DNA from: Jaapia argillacea MUCL 33604
Taxonomy: Eukaryota > Basidiomycota > Agaricomycetes > Jaapiales > Jaapiaceae
DNA length: 64,000 nucleotides
Direction of reading: 5' to 3'
Assembly (NCBI GenBank): GCA_000697665.1
Contig: KL197762.1
Coordinates: 32,541-96,540 of the forward strand
Position 1 is the first letter of the stretch; the number at the start of each line of letters is the position of its first letter. Position numbers and translations under genes: made by a program. Shown here piece after piece: positions 1 through 9,799 of this stretch. The notes under the pieces are model-generated. The model was not told the origin of the DNA, made no database searches, and was given only the letters and a program-made list of their open reading frames with translations.

Positions 1-288
1 AATACAATATCCGCGTCAACTCGATATCGCCGGGATATATGGATACGGCGATGAACGAAGGTGAACATTTGGATGAAGCGAAGAAGATTTGGTTTGTGAG
101 GACACCTAGGGCGAGGATGGGGAGTAAAGAGGAGTTGAGTGGGTGTGTAGTGTTGCTTGCGAGTCAGGCTGGGAGTTTTATGACGGGAGCGGATTTGATA
201 GTGGATGGTATGTCGTTGAGGATTTTTCGCTCAGCTTTTGTATCTGAAATCACGGCACACGTCTTTAGGTGGTACCACATTGATTTAA
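1..288 (+). CDS. Short-chain dehydrogenase/reductase, C-terminal part (5' end outside window)
   Basis: Reading from position 3, the frame gives YNIRVNSISPGYMDT, then a conserved C-terminal stretch with RMGSKEEL, VVLLASQAGSFMTGADL and IVDG. This is the end of a classical SDR fold (NAD(P)-dependent oxidoreductase): the SPGYMDT loop follows the catalytic strand, and the last strand carries the TGADLIVDGG motif. The best family match from memory is the fungal sorbose/mannitol/xylulose reductase group, but the substrate cannot be fixed because the active-site YxxxK and the Rossmann Gly motif lie outside the window. A GTATGT donor at 208 and a TTTAG acceptor ending at 268 define a 61-nt intron. The last exon (269-288) restores the expected GG and ends GGTTLI with TAA at 286-288. 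Without the intron the frame runs on with no SDR similarity. CpG content is normal, unlike the repeats further right. Confidence 0.85.
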
Positions 289-2657
289 AATGTCTTCTAA
301 CTTTTGCATACGTAGGCTGTTATTGTATTTGTCGAGGCCAGCCGAAACAAAATGTGGTAATCATTACCCGACATTCCAGAATGGTATCGAGGGCACCAGA
401 GAAAAAAATATAAACACAAGTGAAATGGACGATTATATTCGCAGCATTCAGAGTCGTCCTGTCAGCGCTTTCGTGTTAGGGTGTGGCGTTGGTATAGTAT
501 ATATTCAGCCCAACTTTCTTCGGATGCGTGAACCCTTCTGACACCAAGGTAGGCTCGGCGGGGCCCTCGTTATCCTAATCATGCACGCCGAGTTCATTCG
601 CCAGGTGCTACCGGCTACCGGGCTGATGGATGATGCTGAGAAACTGGCACATCATCTGGATATCGGAAGGGTGCTGATAGCCATTTGGGTTGAGAGCGAA
701 AGCAGGTCATGGTCGGTCGATGATCGATGCGAAAGTGCCGATGTCTGTAGTGATAGTCCGATTTGTTAGCTACATAGATGCGAGAAGGAAGGACTGACGG
801 CTTACTGGATGGACCCCGGGCCGAGCATCGCAGTGAAGGCCGTGCTGGAAAGAAGAAGGTGGTGCTTTACTGTTTCCCGCACGGGCTGTCGAAACCAAGC
901 AGCAGTGCCACCAAGCCTTCCATCGTTCGGCACATCCGAGTTTATCAAGTTACGAGGAGTGAGCCGAGGGATAATTAAGTTGCATATGGGGAAACGGTGT
1001 TCGCCGTCTGTGACCGTGTCGACGATAAGTGATGCTAGGCGGAGGGAGGAAGGAATGAGTGGTTGAGTGTATGGACGATCGGAAGCTGAGATGCCTGACA
1101 CGAACCCCAGAATCCTTGGAATATCCGGACGCACCTTTGCTGAATCGGTTTCTCCCATTATCTAACCTGCCTGCTTTAGCCCCATGCATTTCACCCCCCA
1201 CCCCCACCCATGACCGTCTCTCCACCACACTGTTTCCTTCGTCCAACCACTAATTATCCACTCTTTATCGCATCCATGACCTGGCCTTGGAACGGAACCA
1301 GTCACAGCGACACTGATGCATATGGGACATTGGCGTTGTCAGCGTGGATGGACGAGACCCCAAAGCCGGCATTGGCGGGCAAAAGGCAGTCTATTGGCGT
1401 TGATCGGTGACATCAAGTCGCCATCAATGTCTTGGCCGATGGTGACAGGATTTTGAACGATGGGTGGGCAGAAGTCCTGGAGACGTCGGGGGATGAGAGT
1501 TGTATTGATTGAGGGGGTGGGCAACCTCGGAAATGGCTCCTATGCCTGAATGCCGGCACTATGTCAACATTGGTCGATATCGATTAGACAGCGGGCTCAC
1601 CATGCGATACTTGAAGACGAAAATACTCTCCATAATCAGAGCTGGCGAGGGCACGAACCCATCGGTAAAGGACATGAGGTACCGCTTCGAGAGTGCCACG
1701 AGACAAAACCCTGGCAGTCCAGTGGCGACGCCGATATGTTGAGGAAATACTGGGCTACTCGAGCGACATCAAGTGACTGAATGGGATAATGGTCGCGATC
1801 ATCCGAGACGAGACAGGGAATATTGTGGGATTAAACTGGAGGGGTACGGGGTAGTCGAAAGCGATCGACACTATGGAGTTGGCGAACCTATGAGGTTACG
1901 ATGGACGCTGGTGCTGGTATAACCTGCAGAACGTCCGATGGAAGAGAACTCCTAATTGATCCACGCCATCAGTTATCGTAACCAGGCGGGGTTACAAGCA
2001 TGCATACACTCACTAACTGGTGTATGAGTTTAGTGGTCTTCATTGATCATCGATCATCCCACAAACCTGCCTCTCACTTGTACTCTGAGGTCACCTAAGC
2101 TGCTCCACTCGTCCAGCGTCATGCATATCGCTGCACCAGACCTTGGTGAGGCTCGACCCTAATGACAGCCCGTCACCTGAATCTTATTCTGCCCCATACC
2201 CTGTATGCAACAGACAAGTCGATCGACAGAATCATCACCAACGATGAGCGCAGCATTTACGCGCAAGCGTCGGCGAGGCTGATGTCAGAGACTAGGACGC
2301 AGATGAACAGGTGACGATAAGTCGGGAGATCGCTGAAAGCAGCGATCAACTCACCAAATACGTGAACACATCCCTTTGTGCTCCGCCTCCCTGTCTCGTC
2401 TCGAGTGTTCTCCACTCAGCACAAATCATCTCCCTGATTCTTCAAACTCGCTTCGTATAACCTCCAGCTATGGCCTTGTAGTCGCCGGTCTGAAGGTGGG
2501 TCAGATAATGAAGAACGGCGGTGGCGTTTCGAGGGGCTGAAAAGATGAGAAGCGGATCGCAAAAAACCTCAACTGCAACCTGAATTGTCCAACTCTTCTG
2601 CACGACGTTGAAACGCCGCCGCGCCAACTGAGCTAGCAACTCGCTCTGCACTTCAAA
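289..2657. other. Intergenic DNA, no recognised gene
   Basis: CpG-normal sequence with only short open frames on both strands (under 120 codons, mutually overlapping, no known motif). I see no transposon ends, tandem repeats or RNA genes. Some short frames could be exons of an intron-rich gene, but nothing supports a specific model. Confidence 0.5.
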
Positions 2658-2863
2658 ATGTCCTCCGAGCCGGAATCATTTTGGACGTTGAAAGATGGAA
2701 CAGACGCGATCATGATGTTCGAAAGCCGCGCGGTTGCTTCGAGGATTGAGGGTGGAGTGAATGAGACGGACGGCAAATGTAGGTGTCAAGTAGTAATACG
2801 AGTTTCTTCGATATGAATCCTCCATCTGACAGGGAAAAGAATACAATGATATATAGATGTTAG
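2658..2863 (+). CDS. Possible small two-exon gene of unknown function
   Basis: An ATG at 2658 opens a frame beginning MSSEPESFWTLKDG. A GTAGGT donor at 2779 and an acceptor ending in CTGACAG at 2832 would remove 54 nt, and the frame then stops at 2861-2863, giving a protein of about 51 residues. I do not recognise it. The opposite strand is also partly open here, so coding direction is uncertain. It is listed because start, splice sites and stop are mutually consistent, not because of homology. Confidence 0.25.
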
Positions 2864-3180
2864 ATCTACACGCCCAAGACTACGAGAGAAGGCATCGACA
2901 AGTGGCACTCACAAAAGTTCCGGAGCAGCCCCGGGAGAGCATATGTGGACAATAAATACACAGAGGTCCGGATGAACTCGTGTCAGAGCTCCACGGGTCG
3001 GATATTGATGCTCAGAAGGCTTCAAGGAAAGTAAGATATAGGAAGAGCCCCAGGGTGGATGATGGTCGACAAAGACGCTGGTTTCGGCGCCATACACCAA
3101 CGTCGCCAGCTCGCGCGGACTCTTCCTCAGCACAGAACAACCACTGACTTCAGCATCAATTCTGTACAACAAGAAACTCA

Positions 3181-6100
3181 ATGGCTTCCAACACCGTTAC
3201 AACCACTCCAACCTCGTAAGTTGTGCCTATAGTAGTTTATCAAAGCCGAGAGCGACTGACAACTGCTCCAGCATCCAGATATCTGGTGAGATCGTCGTTA
3301 CAGGTTGATCATGACCGATCGACTGAATCACAGCTATCCAGGGATCACCATCCTCATGGATCCAGTGGTCGATCATAAACTGTCCATCGAGCTCCTTGTT
3401 GATGGGGGCGTTTTCATCAAACAGCAATTTGGCCGTAACATTCCTGGCCTCCGATGTGACTTGAGTCCTCCGATGTGAGTCGCCCTATTCTCCTCCATTT
3501 TTCTCATCCCTAATGGAGTGGATCGATGTTAGGACACTCATGGGAGGGTCTCGACTTGTCGTCCAGCTTCGCGAGCATCGAACCATCCAAAGCACAAACA
3601 TCCTCGCAGAGGCAGTTTTTGTGAATCAAAATCTGCAACAATCCATGCTCGGAGCTAGTGGGGCTTTTTGACATCCTCCGTTGTTATCATGTTTACACTC
3701 AACATTCTCAGCCCACCGACTCAGGGATAATCCAAACATCACGATTGATATTGTTGCACCTGTGAGTCTCGTGGCAAGAATTCTTGAAACACAACTTGAA
3801 TCAATATTCTGCAGAGTGCCAGTGTTGTTGAGACTCCCTTGAGCTATGCAGTCCAGGCAACTGGCCAGCGAAAGAGTGTGCTTGATCACCTCGGTAAAGC
3901 AAAGACATTTCTCGACACCATACTGAACATTGGTACTGCAGTAAGTGAGGTAAGGATATCTGCATGCATGTAATGGAATGTGGACTCATGCTTGATTAGC
4001 TTCATCCTGTTGCTAAGGCTGTTCTGGCCTCTATTCAAGTTGTTTACAAGGTATGTTGTATCAAGTTTCTTCATGAGTTGACTAACCTTATATCTCTTTG
4101 TTAGAAACTTCAAGATCAAGAGCAGTGTGACAAGCTGATTTTGGATCTTGCTAATGATATGGCACAGACTCTAGGATATATTGAAGATGTCAAACAGTTT
4201 GCAAGGCTTGCACAACTTAAGCAGGCTCTTGATGAAGTTAACTCTCTAATGAAGGAGACAACAAACTTTGTCCTTGAATATACTTCTCACAGTGTTGAAG
4301 GTTTGTTTATAAACCTTTAGCTACCATCTGATCACTTATTATGAACCTCTAGGGCAATTACTCAGCTCTGCCTTCTCTGCCTCTGCTGCAGATAAAGCTA
4401 TCAAACTCACTAAGTGTTTCAACCAATTCAAACAGCAATACAATACAGGCTTAGCTGTTCAAGACAACATTTCTTTGGAAAAAATGCTACAGGATCTTGG
4501 TTTGTATCTATTTTCCTACATTTTGGGATGAAGAGAAATGTCTAATTTGAATATAATAGAATCTACTAAGAATGATGAGATACTTAAGATTTTGTTGGCC
4601 AAGGATCTTGACTGTTCAATCATGTCTGAAGAGTGTATGGAAAATACACGCCAAGATGTTTTTGTGCAGATTGAGAACTGGGCTAATGATTTGTCTGGCC
4701 CTAATATTCTTTGGATAAAAGGCTTTCCTGGAGCTGGAAAGTCAGCTATTGCAGCTAGCATGGTGTCACGCCTTCAGGCATTACATAGACTTGGATCATT
4801 CTTTTTCTTTCAAAGAGATCAGGCATTAAGTCAGACTCCATCTGCTTTATGGAGAAGGGTTGCCTATGATTTATCTCACATTTATCCTACTATTGGGAAT
4901 TTGATGGTGGCAAAGCTAAAAGCAGATGAAGCAATAGTTAGCACAGCAAATATTATGCAGTTGTTTCAGGAGCTAGTGAAGTCCCCTCCATCACAGGATC
5001 CAGCTAGCATTCCTGCTGGAAGAATGCCTATTCTTATCATTGATGCTTTGGATGAATGTGGAGGGTTTGAAGGTTCTCAATCTACAAATCGGCAAGATTT
5101 GTTAAATACAATAAAACAATGGTCCCAGCTTCACCCTTCTTTCAAACTTTTGGTTACTAGTAGAATTGAGAGTGATATATCAGAGACTTTTGAAAGTATT
5201 CCTCATGCTGTGGCTTCTATTGAGTTGTCTACTGGAAGGACTGTTTCTCAAGAATCTGTTTCTGATATTCATTTTTATTTAACAAATTCTTTCAAAGCAG
5301 TAAGAGAAGGGTATTCCTATCTATCAGCAGTGGCCTGGGCAAGAAACCCTTGTAAACCTCACAGATCAAGCTGCTGGACTCTTTATCTGGGCAAAAACAA
5401 TGGTGGATTTGGTAAAGCTAGGAGAACCCATAGGACAACTAAAGCTGATTATTTCAGGACAACTAGCAAGAGGCAGCATAGATGACCTATACTGTCTGAT
5501 GTTGGGAAATGCATTTCATACTCCACCCCCTGAGATTCAAAAAGCAATCAAAATGATCACTGGGGCGATAGTTATAGCTAAAACTCCACTATCTTCAGAT
5601 GATATGTTGCAACTGTACTCCTCATTGATCTTACCAGAATTCCTGGGATATATCTGTACAAAACTTAAACCTGTTATGGCTACAGGCACAGCCTATCTTC
5701 AATTTCATCATCAATCCTTTGTTGACTTCTTAAGATCCCCAGGGAAATGTCCTTCAGAATATTTATTTCAAGAAGATATTCAAAATCAGCAGCTATGCAT
5801 GGGATGTCTAAAAGTGATGAGACAGAGTCTTCACTTCAATATATGTGATCTACAAACATCATATCTTTGTAATGATGATATTCCAGGGATTGACTTAATG
5901 GTGCATAACAGTATACCTTCATATCTACGCTATGCATGTTTCTTTTGGGCAGAGCATCTTAGTATAACATGGTTTGAGAAGGAAATATTGGAGGCTCTCA
6001 GAAGATTAATAAATGAAAATTTCCTGTACTGGTTAGAGGTTTTGAGTTTTACGAAGAATATACAGCTATCTTTTGCAACATTGACAACATTAGCTGATTG

Positions 6101-8521
6101 GGTTCAGGTGAGCATGTATTATCTGTGGAGTGTATAAAGGATTCTAAGATTTTGGCACACTAGAAATATGATCCTGATCTTGAGAAGATGGCAGCAGATG
6201 CCTATAACATGTTGACAGTATTTGCTGGACCAATTGCATATAGTGTACCACACATTTATCTATCTGCACTACTGTTTTCAGCAACAAACTCAATAATTGC
6301 AAATTGTTATAAGCTAAATTACCCTCATACATTAGGTCTACAAACTGGGCAAGTATTGAACTGGCCATTACTTCGCACTGTTATTGAAGGCCACTCTAAA
6401 CCAGTGACTTCTGTTGTTTTCTCACCAGATGGCAAGTACATTGCTTCAGGCTCTCGGGATGGAACTGTAAGAGTGTGTAATGCAAAGTTTGGAGCACTTG
6501 TTGCTGGTCCATTTAGAGGTCACTCTAATCTTGTGACTTCTGTTGCTTTCTCAACAGATGGCAAGTACATTGCTTCTGGCTCTGCAGATCAAACTGTGAG
6601 AGTATGGTATGCAATGTCTGGAGAACTTGTTGCTGGGCCATTTGAAGGCCACTATAATCTTGTGACTTCTGTTGCTTTCTCACCAGATGGCAAACACATT
6701 GCTTCAGGCTCTTGGGATCAAACTGTGAGAGTTTGGGACACAAAGTTGGGAGAACTTATTGCTGGGCCATTTGAAGGCCACTCTGATCTTGTGACTTCTA
6801 TTGCTTTCTCACCAGATGGCAAGAATATTGTATCTGGCTCTCGGGATCAAAGTGTCAGAGTGTGGGATGCAAAGTCAGGAGAACTTGTTGCTGGGCCATT
6901 TGAAGGTCACTCTAATCCAGTGACTTCTGTTGTTTTCTCACCTGATGGCAAATACATTGCTTCAGGCTCTCGGGATCAAACTGTCAGAGTGTGGGATGCA
7001 AAGTCAGGAGAACTTGTTGCTGGGCCATTTGAAGGCCACACTTCTTGGGTGGCTTCTGTTGCTTTTTCACCAGATGGCAAGCACATTGCTTCAGGCTCTC
7101 AGGATCGAACTGTGAGATTGTGGGATGCAAATTCAGGAGAACTTTTTGCTGGTCCATTTAGAGGCCACTCTGCTCTAGTGACTTCTGTTGCTTTCTCACC
7201 AGATGGCAAATACCTTGCTTCAGGCTCTTGGGATCAAAGTGTCAGAGTGTGGGATGCAAAGTCAGGTGAACTTGTTCCTGGGCCATCTGAAGGCCACTTT
7301 GACTTTGTGCTTTCTATCACTTTCTCGCCAGATGGCAAGTACATTGCTTCAGGTTCTGCAGATCAAACTGTGAGAGTGTGGGATGTAAATTCAGGAGAAT
7401 ATATTGCTGGGCCATTTACAGGCCACTCTTCTTATGTGACTTCTGTTGCTTTCTCACCAGATGGAAATCTCATTGCTTCAGGTTCTGAAGATCAGACTGT
7501 AAGAGTGTGGGATGTAAAGTTAGGAGAACTTATTGCTGGGCCATTTGAAGGCCACTCTTCTTATGTGACTTCTGTTGCTTTCTCACCACATGGCAAGCAT
7601 ATTACTTCAGGCTCTTGGGATCAAACTGTAAGAGTGTGGGATGCTATGTCAGGAGAACTTGTTGCTGGGCCATTTGAAGGTCACTCTAATCCAGTTACTT
7701 GTGTTACTTTCTCACCTGATGGCAAGCACATAGCCTCAGGCTCCTGGGATCAGACTGTGAGAGTGTGGGGTGTGATGTCAGGAGAACTTGATGCAGGGCC
7801 ATTCGAAGGCCATACTTCTTGGGTGACTTCCATTGCTTTCTTACCAGATGGGAAGTGCATTGCTTCAGGCTCTTGGGATAAAACTGTCAGAGTGTGGGAT
7901 ACAGAGTCAGGCAAACTTGTTATGGAGCCATATAAAGGGCACTCCAATCCAGTGACTTCTGTTGCTTTCTCAACAGATGGCAAGTACATTGCTTCAGGCT
8001 CTCGGGATCAAACTGTGAGAGTATGGGATGCAAAGTCAGGTGAACTCATTGCTGGGCCATTTGAAGACCACTTTAATCCAGTGACTTCTGTTGCTTTCTC
8101 ACCAGATGGCAAGCATATTGCTTCAAGCTCTCAGGACCGAACTATAAGAGTGTGGAATATAAACCCAGGACAACTTACTGCTAGGCCATTTGAAGGCCAC
8201 TCTAATCCAGTCACTTCTGTTTCTTTCTTGTCTGACAGGAAGTCTCTTAATATTGGTGGTGTCAGTGCTAGTGGCCAAAATTTGAAACCAGAGAATATTC
8301 TTTCTGAAATTCAAACAAAATGGCCTTTGAAAGGGCCATTTTTCTGGGAAAAAGGATGGATTATCAACTCTAACTCTGAGCTGTTGTTTTGGGTACCACA
8401 TTGGAATCAAGTAGGGTTATGCTGGTCTGAAAATCTTCTAGTTATAGCAGAGCAACCAACTAAGCTTGATTTTAGCAATTTTGCTCACGGTCTTGATTGG
8501 GTCAAATGTGTTCAATTTTAA
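3181..8521 (+). CDS. NLR-type protein: C2-like/helical N-terminus, NACHT NTPase, 14 WD40 repeats; one frame shift
   Basis: A STAND/NLR signalling protein, presumably cytosolic; in fungi such proteins act in non-self recognition and cell death. Proposed exons are 3181-3215, 3272-3285, 3342-3474, 3533-3657, 3712-3761, 3815-3949, 4000-4050, 4105-4300, 4353-4499, 4560-6107 and 6164-8521, all with GT-AG introns of 50-61 nt; exons 2, 4 and 5 are the least certain. The model gives about 1,600 residues. The first exons resemble the C2-like leader of agaricomycete NLRs, followed by a helical block (LHPVAKAVLASIQVVYK, then QFARLAQLKQAL). NACHT shows Walker A GFPGAGKSA (about 4721-4747) and Walker B ILIIDALDE (about 5031-5057). 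The C-terminus has 14 WD40 units plus a partial one and a conserved tail (LFWVPHWNQVGL, LDFSNFAHG). Around 5300-5312 the conserved reading moves by one base (one extra base), so the allele may be broken or the base may be an assembly error. Confidence 0.85.
6389..8194 (+). repeat. 14 in-frame WD40 tandem repeats of 129 bp each
   Basis: From the GGC codon at 6389 to the equivalent codon at 8195 there are exactly 1,806 bases, that is 14 units of 129 bp (43 residues). Each unit runs GH-xxx-VTSVAFSPDGK-xIASGS-xD-xTVRVWD and ends near ELVAGPFE. A fifteenth unit begins at 8195 and decays into the C-terminal tail. Units are nearly identical except at a few positions: the three residues after GH (SNP, SNL, TSW, SSY, YNL, FDF and so on) and the residues around the D after SGS (R, A, W, Q or E before it; Q, R, G or K after it). 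This fits the high-identity WD repeats of fungal NLRs, whose variable residues lie on the binding face. Confidence 0.9.
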
Positions 8522-8839
8522 AATAAACAGTTGTTTGGCCTGTTACTTGTCTAATTGTATTGCTATACTATCTCTCTAGTTCTACTGTATTTATTCACTT
8601 ATGGATATACCATTTCTGTTACATCACAAACCACTATACTTCAATAGCCCTTAAAGAAACTCGTAAGTCAAGATTTGTGAGTAGAAAAGTGTGAGAAATT
8701 TCTTCACACTGTTCAGCTCACCCAATGTTGTGAACAGGTCTGGACTTGTACTTTTCATTTGTATGTATGTATTTTATTCTTTTATCAGACTTCATTCACT
8801 TTGTATCATTTCCTTTGGCTATGATACTTAGTACAGTCC

Positions 8840-8881
8840 TCATCTCATCTCATCTCATCTCATCTCATCTCATCTTATCTC
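8840..8881 (+). repeat. Pentanucleotide repeat (CATCT)n
   Basis: About eight copies of CATCT lie inside the LTR fragment, at the place where the younger LTR copies carry CTTATC/GATAAG repeats. It therefore looks like a drifted version of that array. Confidence 0.85.
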
Positions 8882-8960
8882 AGACCTTGCACACAATGAC
8901 CCACCCTGTACAGCCTTGTCATTGTTCTATTTCCTATTGTCCCTGAACCTTAACTTGTTC

Positions 8961-9569
8961 TACTAAGATATTTACTTCAATAATGTATATGATGAAAAAC
9001 TTTTGATACTTCTCTGATGGTATCTAGGCTACAGCCCCAGAAGTAGAATGATGAGAGGATGGGAATCTATCAGAGGTTTCCAGACAGATGATCAGATGAG
9101 GATCAAGTTGGGATGATGCGAATAAAGATAGCAATCTATATTGACAAAGTGAACAAGATGAGGAATACTAGTGAATACAGTAGTAAGCATGAGTCAAAGT
9201 GAGTCAGAAAGATAGGAGTCTGTAGTTTAGGAGTCCATAGTCCACAGTAAATAGTCTGATCTGTGAGTCAGAGACATAGGGGTCCACAGTCCATGGCCCA
9301 GGTCATACTGGAAGGTGGGATGTTGATCTGAAACAGAGCAAGAAGACATAATGAAAGAGGTTGGGTGGGAGCAAATGGTGATGCACTAGAGGTTTGATGT
9401 GCAGGAGGATGTATTGGAGGGATGTTTAAAGAGATGTGAACCCATTCCTTGTGTTCAGGAGGAACATGATCCTAATGCTTGATGATCCCATATATGGAAG
9501 GATCAGGTATCTACAGAGTGTTGAATAACAAAAAATGAAAATAGGTGTAACACAGTGTGATTCTATACA
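8961..9569. mobile_element. Solo LTR, family S, with 5-bp target duplication
   Basis: A block of 609 bp beginning TACTAAGA and ending TCTATACA, flanked by TGTTC at 8956-8960 and 9570-9574. It is clearly related over its whole length to 30495-31180, which has the better preserved ends TGTTAAGA and TCTTAGCA (short inverted termini, TG...CA). There is no internal domain next to either copy, so both are solo LTRs. The superfamily is unknown. Confidence 0.8.
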
Positions 9570-9799
9570 TGTTCACCATTGTCTAAGTACATTGTCTCAC
9601 TCATCATTGTCCTCAGTATATTGTTCACCTTCCTATGGTTCTCTTAGTATGTCAGGACACCTAGCTGCTCTGTATTTGGTAGCTTGTCCATGAGAACTTG
9701 GACTTGGGCATGATGTTTCAATTGGAATACTTCGAAATGATGGAGCATGAGGGTGAGCCAGATCCAGGCTCTGTGAACTGAAGATAACAGGTTCCATCA

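Larger units (their letters stand above)
8726..9700 (+). mobile_element. Chromoviral Gypsy LTR fragment, interrupted by a solo LTR
   Basis: Starts TGTTGTGAACAGG and follows the LTRs at 39289-39848, 47065-47643 and 51615-52174 through the pyrimidine-rich block, resumes after the inserted LTR (8961-9569) with the CATTGT-rich block, and fades near 9700 around the position of the predicted transcript start. No internal Gypsy sequence adjoins it, so it is an old solo or partial LTR. It begins about 200 bp downstream of the NLR stop codon and is CpG-poor. Confidence 0.75.

Noticed and set aside
2442-2651. Minus-strand open frame of 69 codons
   Set aside because: No homology recognised and no convincing splice partners; could be chance in CpG-normal DNA.
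2909-3181. Minus-strand open frame of 90 codons just upstream of the NLR start
   Set aside because: It ends at a GTGAGT that could be a donor, but no acceptor gives a consistent continuation, and no motif is recognised. More likely the antisense of the NLR 5' region.
6525-7989. Open frames on other strands and frames within the WD40 region
   Set aside because: They are periodic shadows of the 129-bp repeat.
8840-8881. CRISPR-like or other spaced array
   Set aside because: It is a plain pentanucleotide repeat without spacers.
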